A stretch of 64,000 bases of DNA from Monilinia fructicola (lineage: Eukaryota; Ascomycota; Leotiomycetes; Helotiales; Sclerotiniaceae): positions 1,781,501 to 1,845,500 of the forward strand of contig VICG01000016.1 of NCBI GenBank assembly GCA_008692225.1, given 5' to 3'. The translations under genes and the position numbers were made by a program. Positions 24,177 to 34,169 of this stretch are shown piece after piece. Within the stretch, counting starts at the first letter, position 1. Every line of letters begins with the position of its first letter. Below the pieces are notes generated by a model. The model did not search any database and was not told where the DNA came from. It saw only the letters and a list, made by a program, of their open reading frames with translations.

Positions 24177-24177
24177 T

Positions 24178-26017
24178 ATGGCCGCTCTTCAAGAACTCGC
24201 AGATAGAACAAAGATGGATACAATTTACATCGATACTGATGTTGGTCAAGATGACCAATCGGCAACTGGTGCTGAAGGCAAACCATATAAATCATTAGCA
24301 TACGCATATATTCAACATGGCGGCAGTGAAGGAGGAAAATATCAATCAAGAGCCTCAACCACGGGTGCAGTCAGTGCAGATGGAGATCCAGCTGAAAGAT
24401 TGGTATGGAAAGAACCAGCAAAAGCTGCAATCAAGAAAGCTCAAAATGCTTTGGATGCACACAAGAAGAAACTTGTGAAACAACAACAAATGGCTGCAGC
24501 AGAAAAGGAGAAGGATAATGCCAGACTTAAGACACTCGAAGATTCGAAAAAGATTATTCTCACCGAAGATTCATCTTTACCCGCAGCAATTAAGATCAAG
24601 ATTGGTCGCAAAGATATTGAGTTGGGAGAAGGAGATGTCAAGGGAACTCGTGTCAAGGTTTCAGGTCGCATTCACAGATTGAGAGAACAAAAACAAGCTA
24701 CTTTCATTACATTGGTTGATGGATATGGTCATTTGCAATGTATCTTGCAAGGTGATCTGACCAAAACATACGATGCTCTTACCTTCGCACAAGGTACTTC
24801 ATTAACCCTTTATGGAGAAATGAGAAAGGTTCCTACTGGTCAATCCGCTCCTGATAATCGCGAATTGCATGTCGATTACTACAAAGTAATTGGTAGATCT
24901 CCATCCGATTCTGATGCTATCACCAACAAAATTTCTCATCAACAAGATCAATGGGAATCGTCCATGTTGGACAATCGTCACCTTGTTCTACGTGGAGATA
25001 CAGCTTCTTCGGTTATGAAAGTTCGTTCAGCAGTTGAATGGGCGTTCGCAAAGGCATACAAGGAGATGTACTTTACAAAGATTAGTCCACCTGCATTCGT
25101 CCAAACACAAGTTGAGGGAGGTTCGACTTTATTCGAACTGGATTACTATGGAGAGAAAAACATATCTTACTCAATCATCTCAACTTTATCTCGAAACCGG
25201 TATTCCTTCTCTCGGTAATGTTTACTGTATCGAAAAGTCATTCCGTGCTGAGAAATCCCTTACCCGTCGTCATTTATCCGAATACACTCACGTTGAGGCT
25301 GAATTGGATTTTATTGATTTCGAAGATCTTTTAGATCACTTGGAGGAAATGATTAGCACTGTTATCAACACTATCTTGGCTGATCCTGAAATTGCTGGTT
25401 ACATCAAAGAACTTAACCCAGAATTCAAAGCTCCTTCTCGACCTTTCAAGCGCATGCGTTATTCGGATGCCATTGATTGGCTCAATGCTCAAGATCCACC
25501 TATCCTTAATGAAGAGGGTAACCCACATGTCTTTGGTGATGATATTGCCGAAGCAGCTGAGAGAAAGATGACTGATATCATCAACTTGCCAATCCTCCTC
25601 ACACACTTCCCAGTTGAGATTAAAGCTTTCTACATGAAGAAGGATCCTCAAGATCCAAGAGTTACTGAAAGTGTTGATGTTTTGATGCCAGGTGTGGGTG
25701 AAATTGTTGGGGGTAGTATGAGAATGGAGGGTTATGAAGAATTGATGGCAGCATATGAGAGAGAAGGAATTAGTCCAAAGGAGTATTATTGGTATACTGA
25801 GCAAAGAAAGTATGTTATTATTTTTTCGATTTTCACGCAGAGTTTGCACAGTCTTTTTGTTTTTGGACTTGATCAACTAACGATTAATAGGTATGGTACA
25901 TCTCCTCATGGTGGTTATGGATTAGGTCTTGAAAGATTCATTGCTTGGATTTGTAAACAACATTCAGTTCGTACATGTTGTTTGTATCCAAGATTTATGG
26001 GACGTTGCAAGCCATAG
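24178..26017 (+). CDS. DED81: Asparaginyl-tRNA synthetase, cytosolic (apparent one-base frameshift)
   Basis: This class II synthetase charges tRNA-Asn. Exon 1 is 24178-25809 and exon 2 is 25891-26017, with a GTATGT donor, a CTAACG branch region and a TTAATAG acceptor. The N-terminal eukaryote-specific domain (IYIDTDVGQDD...KPYKSLAYAYI) precedes a Lys-rich helix. The OB-fold anticodon domain (KVSGRIHRLREQKQATFITL) and catalytic core follow, with FVQTQVEGGSTLFELDYYGE, motif 2 FRAEKSLTRRHLSEYTHVEAE-type and motif 3 GYGLGLERF. The reading frame breaks in an A5 run at 25156-25160: before it the protein reads YYGEK, and after it the expected YLTQSSQLYLETG continues in the +1 frame. Discounting one A gives 585 aa, the normal length. 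Since the gene is essential, an assembly or sequencing error is most likely; a true mutation is possible. Confidence 0.93.
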
Positions 26018-26240
26018 ATTCAAAAGATGATGGATTGATCGGATGAGCAACGTTGCTTAGTATGGGATGAATGATATTGGTAGTAATTCAAGTTGGCAGA
26101 TAGATGATATTTGCGTTTAGTTGAAGAATGAATCAAAATCATGATAGAATATTTGACTTGATGATTGATGTACAAATTGTGTTTTGAGGTTGAGGGTGAG
26201 GTTGGGAATTAAGGGTTAGGATAGTGGAGGGGATTGATGT

Positions 26241-26312
26241 GAAGGGGGGAAGGGAAGCGAAAGTAAGGGGAAGGTAAGGGGAAGGAAGGGGAAGGGAAGG
26301 GAAGGGAAAGAT
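26241..26312. repeat. GGGAA-rich purine repeat
   Basis: Degenerate AAGGGG and GGGAA units on the plus strand, about 70 bp, 3' of the AsnRS gene. Pure purine, so capable of triplex-type structure. Confidence 0.75.
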
Positions 26313-26650
26313 AGGAGGTAAACAATGAATGACTAAGAAAGAATCGTACATACACTGGGTATATGATATCTACATGGGCATATATTCTTAATGAGAGTAC
26401 AATGTTGGTATCGGTATGTCCTCTATAATTACATGTATTCAAGTATCTGAGCAGTGGCAAATAATAGCGAATAGATACTAGGTACGTCTACGGATACTTG
26501 GGTGCGAGTAGAGATTCTATCTTGGCCTTGCCTCTCCTTGCCTCTTATTTAGCATTGATGTTGGCTGATGTTAGGAATACTGAAACTGATTATTTCTCAC
26601 AATGCTGTCTGTCTGTGGTGATGGGATAAACGGAAGCACAGTGGCGATGA

Positions 26651-26690
26651 TTGTGGTTGTGGTTGTGGTTGTGGTTGTGGTGTGGTTGTG
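26651..26690. repeat. (TTGTGG)n hexamer repeat
   Basis: About six copies of TTGTGG, one of them shortened to TGTGG. Confidence 0.85.
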
Positions 26691-26950
26691 ACGAGCATGA
26701 GTGAGTTGGCTTATGGTTGGTGTGGTTCAATGTTGGGAATTAAGGGGCTGTGGGTTGGAATTAGGGGGGATCCGGGTGTTGAACCTTGGGCGTTGAGCGT
26801 TGAGCGTTGAGCATTTGGTGTAATAAGGAGGAAGTTGCTGGGTTACTCGGTCGCTGGAACTATGTAACCTTAGCACTCAAGTATAGAACTTTGGAATGTG
26901 GGAGGTTTGTTCTGGAAGGATGGGTGGAAGGTTTTAGATTGGAAATGAGG

Positions 26951-27065
26951 GATGGGATAGGATGGGATGGGATGGGATGGGATGGGATGGATGGGATGGA
27001 TGGGATGGATGGGATGGATGGGATGGATGGGATGGATGGGATGGATGGGATGGATGGATGGGATG
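26951..27065. repeat. GGGAT / GGGATGGAT minisatellite
   Basis: Five copies of GGGAT change into seven or more copies of the 9-mer GGGATGGAT. The array translates as a Met-Asp-Gly repeat on one strand and an Ile-Pro-Ser repeat on the other; neither is likely to be used. Confidence 0.9.
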
Positions 27066-27298
27066 TCGTTGAATTTATATAATTATGGTGATGTACAGAG
27101 TATAGGTTACCTAGGTACATATAAATAATTATATATAATATAAGAGATCTACCTATTATCATTCACACTTATTACACTCAAACCCAAGAACAAAAATCAT
27201 CTGAAATTACCTAGGTAAATATCTTACCAATAGTATTTCTATGATAGTCTAATATAATCTCTCATAGTCCCGAGGTCGTTATCATCAATGCAATATGT

Positions 27299-27350
27299 GT
27301 ATATATATATATATTGAAACTTGGAATATGGAATATGGAATATGGAATAC
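27299..27350. repeat. (TA)n then (GGAATAT)n
   Basis: A short TA dinucleotide run at 27299-27314 is followed by four copies of the 7-mer GGAATAT and a GGAAAGAT pair. Confidence 0.8.
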
Positions 27351-27673
27351 GGAAAGATGGAAAGATGGTAGAAGCAGAGGGAAGGCTTAGTAAGGATCAA
27401 GAACTAAGGGCCATCAGGCTAAGGACCAAGTCTTGAAGGCTGAAGGTTGGGTTGATGTCCATGGCTGTGTCTGTTCTTTGATGTTTTGATATTTGGGGGT
27501 TTGGGATTAGAGCTTAAAGGTCTGATGTTTGATGTTTGGGATGGAGATTAGAATGGGGATGTGGAAAGATTTTAAAGTAGTGTACCTACCTAGGTAGGTA
27601 GTTGGGATGAATTGGATGGATGAACGAGGGTAGAGGATATCAAATCTGAGAGTGTAAATTCTTTTATACTCAC

Positions 27674-27700
<27 letters not shown>
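27674..27700. repeat. (AT)13 microsatellite
   Basis: An uninterrupted AT dinucleotide run. Confidence 0.95.
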
Positions 27701-27706
<6 letters not shown>

Positions 27707-27877
27707 ACAGAGTAGAATCATACATTTGATCTATTATACGCCTCGTATACTTTCAACACTATATATCCTCTGTACTAAAGACTAGAGTATCGTATGTAAG
27801 TTACTTATACACACTTATAAAAGTCGGTGGGAAACTATAGATACGTTAGGTTAGGTACTTTATGAGATTATTAATAG

Positions 27878-28250
27878 AAATATAAAATAAAATATAAAAT
27901 ATAAAATATAAATATAAAATATATAAAAATATAAATAAAATATAAAATATAAAATATAAAATATAAAATATAAAATATAAAATATAAAATATAAATATAT
28001 ATAAAATATAAAATATAAAATATAAAATATAAAAATATAAAAAAAATATAAAATATAAAATAAAAATATAAAATATAAAATATAAAATATAAAATAAATA
28101 TAAATATAAAATATAAATATAAAATATAAAATATAAAATATAAAATATAAAATATAAAATATAAAATATAAAATATAAAATATAAAATATAAAATATAAA
28201 ATAAACAAAATGAAAATGAATATATACAAAATGAATATAAATATAAATAT
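27878..28250. repeat. AT-only minisatellite of AAAATAT units, about 370 bp
   Basis: The plus strand is made of about forty copies of TATAAAA (7-mer) with occasional 5-6 bp variants (ATAAA, AATATA). It contains essentially no G or C from 27878 to about 28203, then fades into ATGAATATAAATATAA. It is the longest simple repeat in the window. Confidence 0.95.
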
Positions 28251-28370
28251 AAGCACACTAAGCAGGTACATAAATAAAAAGTGGTACAATAACCTATTGA
28301 ACCGATCAAAGATCTACCAAATGGAGTTGAACCCTTGAATTGATGAATGAAGATTAACCACGAATTCAAT

Positions 28371-28409
28371 GGGACTGATGGGACTGATGGGACTAACAGG
28401 ACTGATGGG
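28371..28409. repeat. 9-bp GGGACTGAT repeat
   Basis: Four copies of GGGACTGAT, the third altered to GGGACTAAC. Confidence 0.85.
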
Positions 28410-28699
28410 TGATCCATATATGCAGATTCTACTCCGTGTATGTACGTACATATATTACAGTATAAGTACTCCGTAGGTATGGTATGATTGTAGATGTGTT
28501 CTTTTATAGATTGTTGGAGGATGCAGGATGGATTATGGAGGAGTGTAGACATATGTATATATAATTTATGTGTGTGTCTCGTAATTCAACCTTCAAGAGT
28601 CTTTTCTTAAGTTAAGGTCTATTTATATTATATACTTATTCATGGACATTATAAGTAGCCCTAGGTATTTACTAAGGTGCTTTAGGGCAGGCTTATTTA

Positions 28700-28795
28700 T
28701 TACTTCTTTAATACTTCTTTGATACTTCCTTAATACTTTCTTAGTATTTCCTTATTACTTCCTTATTACTCCCTTATTACTTCTTTATTAATACT
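28700..28795. repeat. 11-12 bp TACTTCCTTAT minisatellite
   Basis: About eight degenerate units of TACTTCYTTAAT/TACTTCCTTAT. Confidence 0.8.
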
Positions 28796-29898
28796 ATCAA
28801 AAGGATCAAACTCTAGAACATATCAACATATCAACATATCATTGGTGAATTGCTTAAAATGATTCAATGGTTGGTCGAATTCTAATCCATCAATGAAAGA
28901 GGCACAGTTCTTTGTGTTATTGGTTATTCATAACCTACCTAGTACTCCGTACAAGTAGATACTCTACATGATCTAGTTAACCGCGCCGTCTTTGTTTAAT
29001 GAAGGGTCCGAGAGAAGGAAGGATCGTGGAATTGTATTGCCTCTTTGCCTTTTAGCCTCTCATCTACTACTAGGTAGGTACTTTCGTTCCTCTCTTTTCT
29101 CCCTCTCCCTCTCTTTGTCTTTGTGTGATTGATGATTTGGTATTGTACTCCGTCCGTACTTCTGACTTTGGGGATGATTCTATCATATATTATCTCTTGA
29201 GTCAAGGACATTTTTCATCTGATAAATCGAAGGGAGGATCTTTCATTGAATCATTCACCCAATCAGATATACTGTATGAAAAGGAGAGACTAAAACGAAA
29301 CGACCTAAGGATTGGTGAGGATGAAATCTCTTGATGAAACTACCTAGTCTCCATGCCAGATCAAGGAACGAGCTAAGCTACCATTGGCTTAGTTCAAATG
29401 AGGAACTCTCTCCAGTGCATCCCTTTTCATGGATTAAAGCACGTATAGCATTCTATTGGTCGAGGCTGAATGATATATCATTGGCTAAGCTATCATGGAT
29501 AAAATGAGAACACCTGCAACCAACCTGAGAAAGCAATTCAATTCAATTGAATCCATGGATTTACGAAGCAGTATATATACGGAGTAGTATATATAGAATA
29601 TAATAATACTAGAAGGACCTTTATCTAAAAATAACATCTATCCAATCACTCCAGGGCGAGGGCTATTATTGATGTTTGAATTTGGGTTTTGATTATACCT
29701 AATACTATCTATTCATGGATAATTGTAATTGGAGTTATAATGATTTCCCTATTGAGTAATTAATATAATACAACTGTAAATGTAAGATGATAGAAAAGAT
29801 ACCTAGGTAATCAACCAACCAACCAAAACCAAAACTACCATCTTCATTATTTCTCCTATTCAATCCTCTTATTTATTGAATTTCATTCTTAATTCTTA

Positions 29899-29940
29899 TC
29901 ATTATCATTATTATTATCATTATCATTATTATTATTTTAT
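29899..29940. repeat. (ATT)/(ATC) trinucleotide tract
   Basis: Interleaved TTATCATTATCATTATT units. Confidence 0.8.
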
Positions 29941-30016
29941 TCCTTCTATGTAACTTGTTCACTACCTCCCTTGCTCCTTTTCTATTAACCTCCTTTTCTC
30001 TCTCCTATCTATTTGT

Positions 30017-30180
30017 CTCTCTCTCTCTCTCTCTCTCTCCCTCTCTCTCGCACACACTCTCTCCTTTTCTTTCACATACCTCCTCCTCCTCCTCCTCCTT
30101 GTTATCCACTTTAAACTCTTATACTCACTTACTCACACACTCACTCACACACTCACTCACTCGCTCACTCACTCATTATC
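30017..30180. repeat. Composite (CT)n, (CTC)n and (ACTC)n pyrimidine array
   Basis: A CT run at about 30017-30050, seven CTC/TCC copies at 30079-30100, and ACTC or ACTCAC tetramer repeats at 30121-30175. Together they form a polypyrimidine-rich strand upstream of MRN1. Confidence 0.85.
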
Positions 30181-30495
30181 CTCTCTTCCTTCATTACTTT
30201 TTGACTTCTTATTCCTCTTATACTACCTACCTACTTCCTTACTTATACTTACTTATTCTTTTACTTATGCCTTTGAACAATTTCACAATTCTTTCAATAT
30301 TATAATTGTTCCATTTCTACCTCCTTTTCCCTTTGATTTTATTCCAATTTTATTCCATCTTTGGTTATTTCATTTGAATACGCTCCTTATTCTTGAATAA
30401 CTTCTCCCCTGCCATCCACTCCCCCCCCCCTTCATCCTCCCCTCCACCCCCCGAAAGAGGTACAATTCAAGAGAGGTTAAAAAAGCGGACTACTT

Positions 30496-30530
30496 CATAC
30501 GCATACGCATACGCATACTCCTACGCATAC
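30496..30530. repeat. (CATACG)n hexamer repeat
   Basis: About five copies of CATACG with one ACTC interruption. Confidence 0.8.
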
Positions 30531-30603
30531 TCATTCATCCCCCCTTTTTTCCCTTGCCCTTTTCCTTTCACAATTCTCAAATTTTCAACTTTGAATCTTG
30601 AGA

Positions 30604-30800
30604 AGAAGTGATTGAAGAGATTAAGAAGAAGGAGAAGTGTGTTTGAGTAGAGAAAGAAGAAGAAGAGAAGAAGAAGAAGAAGAAGAAGCAGCAGCAGAAG
30701 AAGCAGAAGCAGAAGCAGAAGAAGAAGCAATAGCAGAAACCGCAGAAGCAGAAGCAGAAGCAGCAGCAGCAGCAGCAGAGGAAGAGGAAGAATAACAAGA
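30604..30800. repeat. GAA/GCA trinucleotide array, about 190 bp
   Basis: A pure trinucleotide-periodic plus strand of GAA, GCA and CAG codon-like units. In the three frames it reads as Lys/Glu, Arg/Ser or Gln-Lys, and on the other strand as Leu, Cys/Phe or Ala/Ser runs. It has no surrounding gene and lies about 900 bp upstream of the MRN1 start. Confidence 0.9.
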
Positions 30801-31216
30801 AGAATAAGAAAAGAAATTCAGAAAAAGAACAGTCATTATCGATTCCTCCAGACTTTTTATTCCCATCTATTATTCTTATAAGGTTTGACGAAAAGTTCAC
30901 CTTTTTGGTCAAAACTTCTTTGTTGTTACTATTGTTCCCAATATTCATCCTCTTGTTCTATTCAATTCACTCAAAATCTTGCATCGTATTCATTCATTGT
31001 ATCGAGCAGATATTGAAACAAATATCCTCAACCTTTTATTCTAGATCTTATATATTTTGGCATCTACATTGACGACAATTGCTACTTCGATTGGATACCT
31101 ACGATCAAAATCCCCAAAGTCATTTCGAGATATCAGTCAGTTCAGGACTCATTCCTTCGATACAAACAGGTTCATTGATACAACACATTTCGATCTTCTA
31201 CAATATAAATATTTTG

Positions 31217-31275
31217 CGACGAAACGAGACAAGACGAGACGAGACGATCCAATTCAATTCAATTCAATTCAATTC
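31217..31275. repeat. (ACGAG)n and (AATTC)n pentamers in MRN1 leader
   Basis: Four ACGAG-type units are followed by five AATTC/CAATT units, about 430 bp upstream of the MRN1 ATG. Confidence 0.8.
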
Positions 31276-31694
31276 ATATCGATAATTTCATCCTTTTGAT
31301 TCGAATACTTGTATACAAACTGAACCGATTTTAATATTCATATTTTCTATCCATACAAGAATTTGTTTATACCCTTCAACATTCTCAATTCCAGCCAACC
31401 AGCCAACCTCGATTATCTACATACCTCCAGCTAGCTTTGTTAATACATATCCAAACTTCAATTCAAAGGAATATCTCGAATTCAAATTACTCGATTCTTT
31501 CACTCTTCTATCAGACTTCTCGCAGCTTCAATTCTAAAAGTTGGATACCATTCAATCAATTGAATAGATTAATCTTTCAAGACTTGAACAAGTTCTTCAA
31601 AGTGCCCCTTGTAGGCACATTTTAATCCTTCAAAACGGCGGTAATATCATCTCTCGTGCGGGACAGCTTTGTCCTGCCACCTCATCTTCTAGGG

Positions 31695-34169
31695 ATGCAG
31701 GAGTCACAAACTCAAAATGGTGGATCTGGAGCGACATCTGTGAATAGACCATTTGGTCACGCATCTAAGCCTTCCAACAGCGACACAGGCTTCTCTCACG
31801 GCGCATATAGTTCAAATCAATACTCGATGGGTGGTTATGGTGATAGACATCCTCGCCGAGCCAACATTCCTTCGATCAATACACAAAGCATGGGTCAACA
31901 AGGTCAAAATGACATGGCAACACCTGGTACTGGATTCGATATGCAATTCACACCTTTGCTACCATCTCAATTACTTCTTGGTAGTCCATTTCAACCAGGA
32001 ACTCCTTCAGCATTTCAAAGTCCTCAATTTCAAAATTACGCGACCTTTCAACAACAGCAAAACCAACAACCTCAAAGTCCAACTGGAGCCATGTCCCCTC
32101 AACTCTATCAGAACTTGGTCTCTCCTTCAACTTATGGCGCACCTCAATACTATAATCCACAATCTCCCACGGGTGGATTTGCTCAGATGAACAATGGAAT
32201 GCAGAATCTAAGCATGGCACCTTCTTCTCCAGTACAAATGTCGCCAGGTTTAGTGTCAGGGACTAGCAGAACCGTTTATCTTGGAAATATCCCTCCAGAG
32301 ACATCTGCGGAGGAAATTCTTGGTCATGTTCGTAGCGGACAGATTGAATCTGTTAGACTTTTACCAGATAAGAATTGTGCTTTCATCTCATTCTTAGATG
32401 GAAGTTCAGCCACTCATTTCCATTCCGATGCGATTTTGAAGAAACTTTCCATCCGAGGACAAGATATCAAGGTTGGTTGGGGAAAGCCTTCCCAAGTACC
32501 TACATCTGTTGCTCTTGCTGTTCAACAATCTGGTGCGTCAAGAAATGTTTATCTGGGAAATCTTGGTGAGGAAGTCACTGAAGATGAATTACGTGAGGAT
32601 CTTGGAAAGTTTGGTCCAATTGATACAGTGAAGATTGTTCGAGAAAAAGCAATTGGTTTTGTTCACTTCTTATCAATTGGAAATGCTATCAAGGCAGTGT
32701 CTCAATTACCTCAAGAAGCAAAATGGCAATCACCGCGCAGGGTGTATTATGGAAAAGATCGTTGCGCTTATGTTTCCAAGACTCAACAGCAAAATGCAGC
32801 TCAATACCTTGGTATTGCACCAGGATATGCTCATGTTTTGAATGGAGCTGATCGTGATTTGATTTCTAACGCTCTGGCTCAACAATCTGTAGCTGCTGCT
32901 GCCGTTGCTACAACTGCCGGTGGAATCAATAACCTTGGAAATCGAACGGTTTACTTGGGTAACATTCATCCCGAAACAACAATTGAAGAGATTTGTAATG
33001 TTGTTAGAGGTGGTCTTTTACATCACATTCGATATATACCCGACAAACATATTTGTTTCGTTACATTTATTGATCCTACTTCGGCAGCTTCTTTCTATGC
33101 TTTGAGCAACTTGCAAGGATTGATGATTCATAACAGAAGATTAAAGATTGGATGGGGAAAACATTCCGGTGCACTTCCAGCGGCTATTGCACTTGCTGTT
33201 AGTGGTGGAGCGTCAAGAAATGTTTATATTGGCAATTTGGATGAATCATGGACTGAAGAAAGATTGAGACAAGATTTCTCTGAATATGGTGAAATTGAAT
33301 TGGTTAACACTCTCCGAGAGAAGAGTTGCGCTTTTGTTAATTTTACAAATATCGCAAATGCTATCAAGGCAATTGAAGCTATTAGAGGAAAAGAGGAGTA
33401 TCGCCGATTCAAGGTTAACTTTGGAAAAGATCGATGTGGAAACCCTCCAAGACAAGTTCAACAATCTCAATCTCCACGTGGTGATGGTCTTAATTCACCT
33501 CCTGATTCAGGTGGTCTTCATCCAAGTCAAAATGGTTCATCACCAACAGGATCTGTAGATCCAAGTTCTCTTAATGGCTCGAATGGAAATTTCCAACAGC
33601 AGCAGCAACAGCAGCAGCAACAACATGGATCTACTCCATCTACCATTCTCAATGCTGGTAGTAATAATCCATTAACCATGTACCTCAACCAAGTTTCTCA
33701 ACAACAACAGCAGCAGCAGCAGCAACAACAAAACCTTGATCCATACAATGTTGCAGCTCTTCAACAACAACAGCAACAAGTCCTTGCAGCTCAACAAGCT
33801 GCTTTGTATGGTAATGGAAACATGGATGATTTAAATATTCAACAATCACAACCTAGTGGACATGGTTCAAGTGTTAGTATCAGTAACACGAATAGTTTTC
33901 AATCATCGGGAGCTTCAACTATGAATGGTTTATTGGCTCCAGCTAGAAGTAGTCACAGTAGAGCTGTTTCACTTCCTGTTTTTGCACAACCTGATGGTAA
34001 TGGAAATGGTGAACAACAAGGAAGTTCTAGAGGTAGAGGGCATCAATACCAAAGTTCCTTCTCAGGTGGTCTTGGCAATGGAGGATTCAACAGTGGATAC
34101 GGTTTAGGAATTGATGGACAAGGACATGGTCTTAATGGTTGGGCGGAGGAAGAAGTAGCAGGAAATTAA
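31695..34169 (+). CDS. MRN1: Four-RRM RNA-binding protein, MRN1 / S. pombe Nrd1 type
   Basis: Yeast Mrn1 and fission-yeast Nrd1 bind mRNAs and regulate stability and differentiation transcripts. This is a single uninterrupted frame of 824 aa from the ATG at 31695; no other in-frame ATG lies upstream after a stop. The N-terminus (1-185) is Gln/Pro/Ser-rich. RRM1 starts near 192 ([16 protein letters not shown]), RRM2 near 281 ([17 protein letters not shown]), RRM3 near 416 ([16 protein letters not shown]) and RRM4 near 505 ([16 protein letters not shown]). The KVGWGK and KIGWGK endings and the [16 protein letters not shown] linker are family marks. RRM1-2 and RRM3-4 are visibly a duplicated pair. 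Two poly-Gln tracts (about 633 and 668) and a Gly-rich C-terminus follow. The leader upstream is long and repeat-rich, suggesting post-transcriptional control of this gene itself. Confidence 0.93.
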   Translation: MQESQTQNGGSGATSVNRPFGHASKPSNSDTGFSHGAYSSNQYSMGGYGDRHPRRANIPSINTQSMGQQGQNDMATPGTGFDMQFTPLLPSQLLLGSPFQPGTPSAFQSPQFQNYATFQQQQNQQPQSPTGAMSPQLYQNLVSPSTYGAPQYYNPQSPTGGFAQMNNGMQNLSMAPSSPVQMSPGLVSGTSRTVYLGNIPPETSAEEILGHVRSGQIESVRLLPDKNCAFISFLDGSSATHFHSDAILKKLSIRGQDIKVGWGKPSQVPTSVALAVQQSGASRNVYLGNLGEEVTEDELREDLGKFGPIDTVKIVREKAIGFVHFLSIGNAIKAVSQLPQEAKWQSPRRVYYGKDRCAYVSKTQQQNAAQYLGIAPGYAHVLNGADRDLISNALAQQSVAAAAVATTAGGINNLGNRTVYLGNIHPETTIEEICNVVRGGLLHHIRYIPDKHICFVTFIDPTSAASFYALSNLQGLMIHNRRLKIGWGKHSGALPAAIALAVSGGASRNVYIGNLDESWTEERLRQDFSEYGEIELVNTLREKSCAFVNFTNIANAIKAIEAIRGKEEYRRFKVNFGKDRCGNPPRQVQQSQSPRGDGLNSPPDSGGLHPSQNGSSPTGSVDPSSLNGSNGNFQQQQQQQQQQHGSTPSTILNAGSNNPLTMYLNQVSQQQQQQQQQQQNLDPYNVAALQQQQQQVLAAQQAALYGNGNMDDLNIQQSQPSGHGSSVSISNTNSFQSSGASTMNGLLAPARSSHSRAVSLPVFAQPDGNGNGEQQGSSRGRGHQYQSSFSGGLGNGGFNSGYGLGIDGQGHGLNGWAEEEVAGN

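Larger units (their letters stand above)
23169..24177. promoter_or_regulatory. Divergent promoter region DNA ligase I / AsnRS
   Basis: 1009 bp separate the two start codons. Two ACGCGT (MluI cell-cycle box) sites occur, at 23632-23637 and at 24171-24176; the second is separated by one base from the AsnRS ATG. A second CG-rich element, TCCCGCG, follows at 23641. On the ligase side is a tandem repeat of ATGCGACTGTA and GTGACT units (23279-23335). A TACTCCGTA motif copy (as TACGGAGTA) sits at 23670-23678. AGTCGGTC and CATTCATT repeats lie at 23735-23795. Confidence 0.6.
26018..31694. other. Gene-poor block, 5.7 kb, microsatellites and MRN1 leader
   Basis: I find no convincing coding sequence. 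The block is a chain of simple repeats (listed separately) separated by AT-rich unique DNA, with ACCTAGGT and TACTCCGTA motif copies at 27109, 27209, 27588, 28467, 28943, 29578 and 29801. From about 30600 to 31694 the sequence probably serves as promoter and long 5' leader of the RRM gene. Long frames within the repeats (for example 27846-28552 minus, Ile/Tyr/Phe-rich) are translation artefacts of the repeat. Confidence 0.6.

Noticed and set aside
25150..25165. Programmed ribosomal frameshift at AAAAAC in AsnRS
   Set aside because: The known heptameric slip sites give -1 shifts, whereas a +1 shift is needed here. An extra A in a homopolymer is the simpler reading.
24178..26017. Aspartyl-tRNA synthetase or lysyl-tRNA synthetase
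   Set aside because: The N-terminal IYIDTDVGQDD...KPYKSLAYA domain and FVQTQVEGGSTLFELDYYGE block are specific to asparaginyl-tRNA synthetases.
26807..27162. Met-Asp-Gly and Ile-Pro-Ser repeat proteins on opposite strands
   Set aside because: Artefacts of the GGGATGGAT minisatellite.
27846..28552. Long minus-strand frames rich in Ile, Tyr, Phe and Leu
   Set aside because: They simply translate the TATAAAA repeat; every frame of such a repeat without stops looks open.
30521..30948. Overlapping Leu-, Cys/Phe- and Ala/Ser-rich frames on the minus strand
   Set aside because: All three come from one GAA/GCA trinucleotide array read in its three frames; no folded domain or start context supports them.
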